DNA of 64,000 nt from Akkermansia muciniphila. GTDB lineage: Bacteria > Verrucomicrobiota > Verrucomicrobiia > Verrucomicrobiales > Akkermansiaceae. Shown piece by piece: positions 60,825-64,000 of the stretch. Under the pieces are notes generated by a model. That model did not search any database. It was not told where the DNA came from and saw nothing but the letters and a program-made list of their open reading frames with translations. How positions within the stretch are numbered: position 1 is the first letter of the stretch; every line of letters starts with the position of its first letter. The DNA lies in contig NZ_FXYA01000215.1 in assembly GCF_900184965.1 (NCBI RefSeq), forward strand, positions 372,001 to 436,000, in the 5' to 3' direction. The position numbers and the translations under genes are program-made.

Positions 60825-61205
60825 TCAGGAGCAGTATTCCTCGTAATCCGTGGCATTCATCATATCTTCCGTTTCCGTGGGAACGTCCAGGCGGATTTTG
60901 TACAGCCAGCCTGCGCCGTAGGGATCGGAGTTGATGAGGGAGGGATCATTGGAAAGTTCTTCATTCACCTCCAGAATTTCTCCTGAAACGGGAGTGTACA
61001 CGTCGCTGGCGGCTTTGACAGATTCCACAACGGCGACGGGGTCGCCGGCCGCGACGGTAGCGCCTACTTCGGGAAGGTCTACAAAGACGACATCGGAGAG
61101 TTCGGCTTGCGCATGGTCTGAAATGCCGATGGTGCCGATGTCCCCGTCAATTTCAATCCATTCGTGATCCTTGGAATACAGCAGATTTTCTGGTACGTCG
61201 TGCAT
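60825..61205 (-). CDS. gcvH: Glycine cleavage system H protein
   Basis: A 126-residue lipoyl carrier that shuttles the aminomethyl group between GcvP and GcvT. The lipoylated residue is Lys64 in [23 protein letters not shown] and [19 protein letters not shown] are family segments. It lies 70 bp after gcvT. Lipoylation genes are not in this window. Confidence 0.97.
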   Translation of the reverse strand: MHDVPENLLYSKDHEWIEIDGDIGTIGISDHAQAELSDVVFVDLPEVGATVAAGDPVAVVESVKAASDVYTPVSGEILEVNEELSNDPSLINSDPYGAGWLYKIRLDVPTETEDMMNATDYEEYCS

Positions 61206-61275
61206 AAGATGTAATTGTTTGAAGTGAGAGTGTAGTAAAATGAGGTGTTTGTCAGTTTATTTTTGCGCCGTCGTG

Positions 61276-62361
61276 TCAGCCTTTTTTATAAAAGGGTTTT
61301 TTTACGACCACGGCCGGGAATTTCCTTCCCCTTACGTCAATTTCCAGCTCCGTGCCGACCTTGGCATGGGCGACAGGCAGGTAGGCCAGGGCAATACCCT
61401 TCATCAGCGAAGGAGAGAGCACGCCGCTGGTAAGTTCTCCGATGGCTTCTCCGCCGGGGACATGAACGGCATAATGGGCGCGGGGAGGGGCTCCCGTGCC
61501 GGTGTATTCAATAGCCGCCAGCCGCTGGCTGAGACCGTTGGCTTTTTGTTCCCGGAGGATGTCGGATCCGATGAAATCCGTATCCAGCGCGCAGAAGAAG
61601 CCGAGCCCGGCTTCCAGAGGCGTCTTGTCCGGAGAGAGGTCGGAGCCGTTTAGAGGATAGCACATTTCCAGGCGCAGGCTGTCGCGGGCGCCCAGACCGC
61701 AGGGTTTGGCGCCTGCCCCAAGAAAGGCTTCAAACCATTGAACGCCTTCCTTAGCCGGGCAGAAGAATTCAAAACCATCTTCCCCGGTATAGCCGGTGCG
61801 GCAGACAATGAGATCCGACCCTTCCGCCGTGATGCGGGCAATTCCGTTGCGGGGGGGAAGTTCCACGCCGGGAATGACGCGGGAGAATACTTCCCCGCAT
61901 TCGGGGCCTTGGACAGCCAGACCCGCGTATTCATCAGAATGGTTTTCCAGGGTTACGTCTGCAGGTTTGTGGGCGGAGAGCCATGCGAAGTCTTCATCAA
62001 TTTTGGAAGCATTCACCACTACGAAGAATGTTTCCGGTTCCATCCGGTACAGGATGAGGTCGTCAATGACTCCGGCCCGGTCATTGAGCATGACGGAGTA
62101 CTGTCCCTGGCCGACATTCAGCTTGTTAATATCATTGGTCAGCATGGAGTTCAGCCAGGCCGCGGCGGAGGCCCCGGCTACCGTGAACTGCCCCATGTGG
62201 GAGATGTCAAAGATGCCGCAGGCTTCGCGCACTGCTTTGTGTTCGTCCAGAATGCCGGTGTACTGCACCGGCATATTCCAGCCGGCGAAAGGAACCATTC
62301 TGGCTCCCAGTTCAACATGTTTAGCTGCCAGAGGGGTGGATTTGACGTCTGTATCAGTCAT
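61276..62361 (-). CDS. gcvT: Aminomethyltransferase, T protein of the glycine cleavage system
   Basis: Transfers the methylene unit from GcvH to tetrahydrofolate and releases ammonia. 361 residues is the normal length. FDISHMGQF (about 48-56) is the folate-site signature; RTGYTGEDGFEFFCPA (around 191-206) and GARDSLRLE (around 228-236) follow. It is first of the gcvT-gcvH-gcvP operon. Only 75 bp separate it from ychF, too short for a tandem glycine riboswitch, and no riboswitch-like fold is evident there. Confidence 0.96.
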   Translation of the reverse strand: MTDTDVKSTPLAAKHVELGARMVPFAGWNMPVQYTGILDEHKAVREACGIFDISHMGQFTVAGASAAAWLNSMLTNDINKLNVGQGQYSVMLNDRAGVIDDLILYRMEPETFFVVVNASKIDEDFAWLSAHKPADVTLENHSDEYAGLAVQGPECGEVFSRVIPGVELPPRNGIARITAEGSDLIVCRTGYTGEDGFEFFCPAKEGVQWFEAFLGAGAKPCGLGARDSLRLEMCYPLNGSDLSPDKTPLEAGLGFFCALDTDFIGSDILREQKANGLSQRLAAIEYTGTGAPPRAHYAVHVPGGEAIGELTSGVLSPSLMKGIALAYLPVAHAKVGTELEIDVRGRKFPAVVVKKPFYKKG

Positions 62362-62436
62362 GAGGCGATGTGAAGGTTATGAGCAATCTGCCCCTTATAT
62401 CAGTAAAAGTCAATGGAATTTCGGTAACGCTCCGCT

Positions 62437-63558
62437 CTAGACATTGAAGCGGAATTCGATGACGTCCCCGTCCTTGACGACATATTCTTTTCCTTCGATA
62501 CGCAGCTTGCCGTGTTCCCGCGCTCCGGTCTTGCCGCCGCAGGAAACCAGGTCGTCGTAGTGCACTACCTCCGCAGCGATAAAACCGCGTTCGAAGTCCG
62601 TGTGGATGACGCCGGCCGCCTGGGGGGCTTTTGCCCCGGCCGGAATGGTCCAGGCCCGCGTTTCCTTGATTCCCGTGGTGAGGTAGGTGCGCAGGCCCAG
62701 AAGGTGGTACACGGCCCGGATGAGGTCGGAAACGCCGGAATCCTGCACGCCCAGGGATTCCAGAAATTCGCGGGATTCTTCTTCCGAAACGTCGATGAGT
62801 TCTTCTTCAATCCGGGCGGAGATGACAATGGCTTCCGCATTGTGGTGTTCCGCTACGTATTTTTTCACCTGGGAGACGTAGGGATGAGCGTCCGGGTTGG
62901 AGATGGCGTCCGCCAGTTCGTCTTCATTGACATTGCAGGCGAAAATGCTTTTTTTATCCGAAAGCAGCTGGAAGGAATGGAGCAGTTTGCGTTCGTCGTC
63001 GTCCAGCTGCGGTTCCAAGGTGAGGGCAGGGTTGCCTTCGTTCAGGTGGGGCAGGAGTTTGGTGATGAGGGCCACTTCGGCCTTGGCTTCCTTGTCGCCG
63101 CTGCGTGCCTTGCGTTCGCGGGAAGAAAGTCTTTTTTCCATGGTGGCGATATCCGCCAGAATGAGTTCCGAGTTGATGATGTCAATGTCGCGCAGAGGGT
63201 CCACGGAACCGAGTTCGTGGATGATGTCGTCATTGTCAAAGCAGCGGACTACCTGCACGATGGCGTCCACTTCACGGATGTTCGCCAGGAACTGGTTGCC
63301 CAGGCCGGCGCCTTCCGAAGCGCCCTTGACCAGGCCGGCGATGTCCACGAATTCAATAAGCGTGGGGATAATTTTTTCAGAACCGGACATGTCGGAGAGC
63401 ACCTGCAGGCGGGGATCCGGGACTGTTACCATACCCACATTCGGGTCAATGGTGCAGAAAGGATAGTTGGCCGCCTGGGCCTTGCGTGTCCGGGTGACCG
63501 CATTGAAGAGAGTGGATTTGCCGACGTTGGGGAGACCTACAATACCTGCCTGTAACAT
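62437..63558 (-). CDS. ychF: Redox-regulated ribosome-associated ATPase YchF (OLA1 family)
   Basis: A 373-residue Obg-like P-loop protein that prefers ATP and binds ribosomes. G1 GLPNVGKST is at 8-16, the [10 protein letters not shown] effector loop at about 35-44 and [20 protein letters not shown] in the G3 region. A coiled-coil insertion precedes a C-terminal TGS domain ([17 protein letters not shown]). It is universally conserved and unlikely to be tied functionally to the gcv genes downstream. Confidence 0.95.
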   Translation of the reverse strand: MLQAGIVGLPNVGKSTLFNAVTRTRKAQAANYPFCTIDPNVGMVTVPDPRLQVLSDMSGSEKIIPTLIEFVDIAGLVKGASEGAGLGNQFLANIREVDAIVQVVRCFDNDDIIHELGSVDPLRDIDIINSELILADIATMEKRLSSRERKARSGDKEAKAEVALITKLLPHLNEGNPALTLEPQLDDDERKLLHSFQLLSDKKSIFACNVNEDELADAISNPDAHPYVSQVKKYVAEHHNAEAIVISARIEEELIDVSEEESREFLESLGVQDSGVSDLIRAVYHLLGLRTYLTTGIKETRAWTIPAGAKAPQAAGVIHTDFERGFIAAEVVHYDDLVSCGGKTGAREHGKLRIEGKEYVVKDGDVIEFRFNV

Positions 63559-63616
63559 AGGCAGGACTGATAGCGGGTCACGCCGTGAAAGTCAAATACC
63601 AATTGCCGCCGGGTAT

Positions 63617-64000
63617 TTACGCCGCGGCTCCCAGAGCCCATTTGAGCAGATTTTCCGATTCCGCCCAGATGCGGGACGGATGGCAGCCAAGGACGACGAC
63701 GATGACATGGCGGCCATTGAAGCCGGCGGAGGACACCAGGCAGCGTCCGGCGGCGTTGGTGTATCCGGTTTTCATCCCGGTAACCCAGGGATGCTGGTTG
63801 AGCAGTTTGTTGGTATTTCTCAGCAGGAGCGTCCTGCCGTTGGCCCGGGTAAAGGCATACTGGCGTTTGCAGATAATATTGCGCAGTTCCGGGCTGCGGT
63901 ACACATAATAGGCGCAGCGGGCCATGTCAATGGCGGTGGAGTACTGGTCTGCCGGGAGGCCGTTGGGGTTGGCGAAGCGTGAGTTGTACATGCCCATCTG
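63617..64000 (-). CDS. D-alanyl-D-alanine carboxypeptidase (S11 family), 3' part only
   Basis: The last ~128 codons of a DacA/DacF-type low-molecular-weight penicillin-binding protein; the start lies beyond the window end. NGLPADQYSTAIDMARCAYYV is the standard segment after the SxN motif, and GMKTGYTNAAGRCLV holds the KTG motif. The sequence ends soon after the transpeptidase domain (LLKWALGAAA), without the extra C-terminal beta domain of DacA. It would trim peptidoglycan pentapeptides in the periplasm. It is upstream of ychF by 58 bp on the same strand. Confidence 0.92.
   Translation of the reverse strand, partial: QMGMYNSRFANPNGLPADQYSTAIDMARCAYYVYRSPELRNIICKRQYAFTRANGRTLLLRNTNKLLNQHPWVTGMKTGYTNAAGRCLVSSAGFNGRHVIVVVLGCHPSRIWAESENLLKWALGAAA

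Overview
The window reads as a chromosomal segment of a Gram-negative, mucin-associated Verrucomicrobium, most likely Akkermansia or a close relative. This is inferred from the gene content: a GH110 exo-alpha-galactosidase with an NPCBM domain, secreted sulfatases (one carrying PA14), a sialate O-acetylesterase, an SGNH esterase, a DUF5069 protein, many lipoproteins and signal peptides, Kdo transferase (an LPS-making envelope), moderately high GC and few strong Shine-Dalgarno sites. I see no rRNA, complete tRNA, CRISPR array, transposase, integrase or phage gene. The segment looks like stable core chromosome with one decayed gene.

Layout. Positions 1-2350: the end of an ATP synthase operon (atpD, atpC) with a DUF5069 gene coupled to it. 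2433-2939: a SprT-like protein on the minus strand. 3121-9562: an envelope-glycan block with a DUF5009 acyltransferase, a WecE-type aminotransferase, a GNAT acetyltransferase, a GtrB/ArnC-like GT2, two half-size EmrE/ArnE-F-like proteins and a 598-residue membrane protein. Together they suggest synthesis, lipid loading, flipping and transfer of an acylated amino-sugar. 9628-13141: a secreted protein and the biotin pair bioB-bioA. 13234-14727: a sulfatase. 14792-15486: remains of a YfhO-like gene. 15546-19485: an iron-sulfur operon, Fur-like regulator-sufC-sufB-sufD, with a palindrome over its putative -35 box. 19641-20248: rplU-rpmA.

20337-34188 is mixed: tsaE, an alpha/beta hydrolase with a lipoprotein, GH110, a PPK2 kinase, two exported proteins, rsmD, waaA, a pepsin-like protease, rsgA, a stand-alone coaB, a NifS-like cysteine desulfurase and a GNAT gene. 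34248-47110 is an almost gap-free minus-strand run of twelve genes: purM, purF, an ECF sigma factor, a probable membrane anti-sigma factor, an HtrA-like protein that has lost its catalytic motif, a RelE-like protein, coaC, a lipoprotein, an M23 peptidase, a large TPR protein, a Nudix-PPK2 fusion and a DeoR-type regulator. 47214-57627 holds DoxX, an SGNH esterase, sialate esterase, a VC0807-like protein, a DEAD-box helicase, a PA14 sulfatase, a GYF2-DUF805 protein and an acyltransferase. 57881-63558 holds the glycine cleavage operon gcvT-gcvH-gcvP and ychF. The 3' end of a penicillin-binding carboxypeptidase gene closes the window.

The points most worth checking are the Gtr-like glycan module, the Nudix-PPK2 fusion, the Cys-less Fur homologue with its promoter palindrome, the sigma/anti-sigma/pseudo-protease cassette, and a stack of hairpins at 24617-24785 that may be a small RNA. 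Positions and motifs were read directly from the sequence. Family assignments come from motif recognition without database searches.
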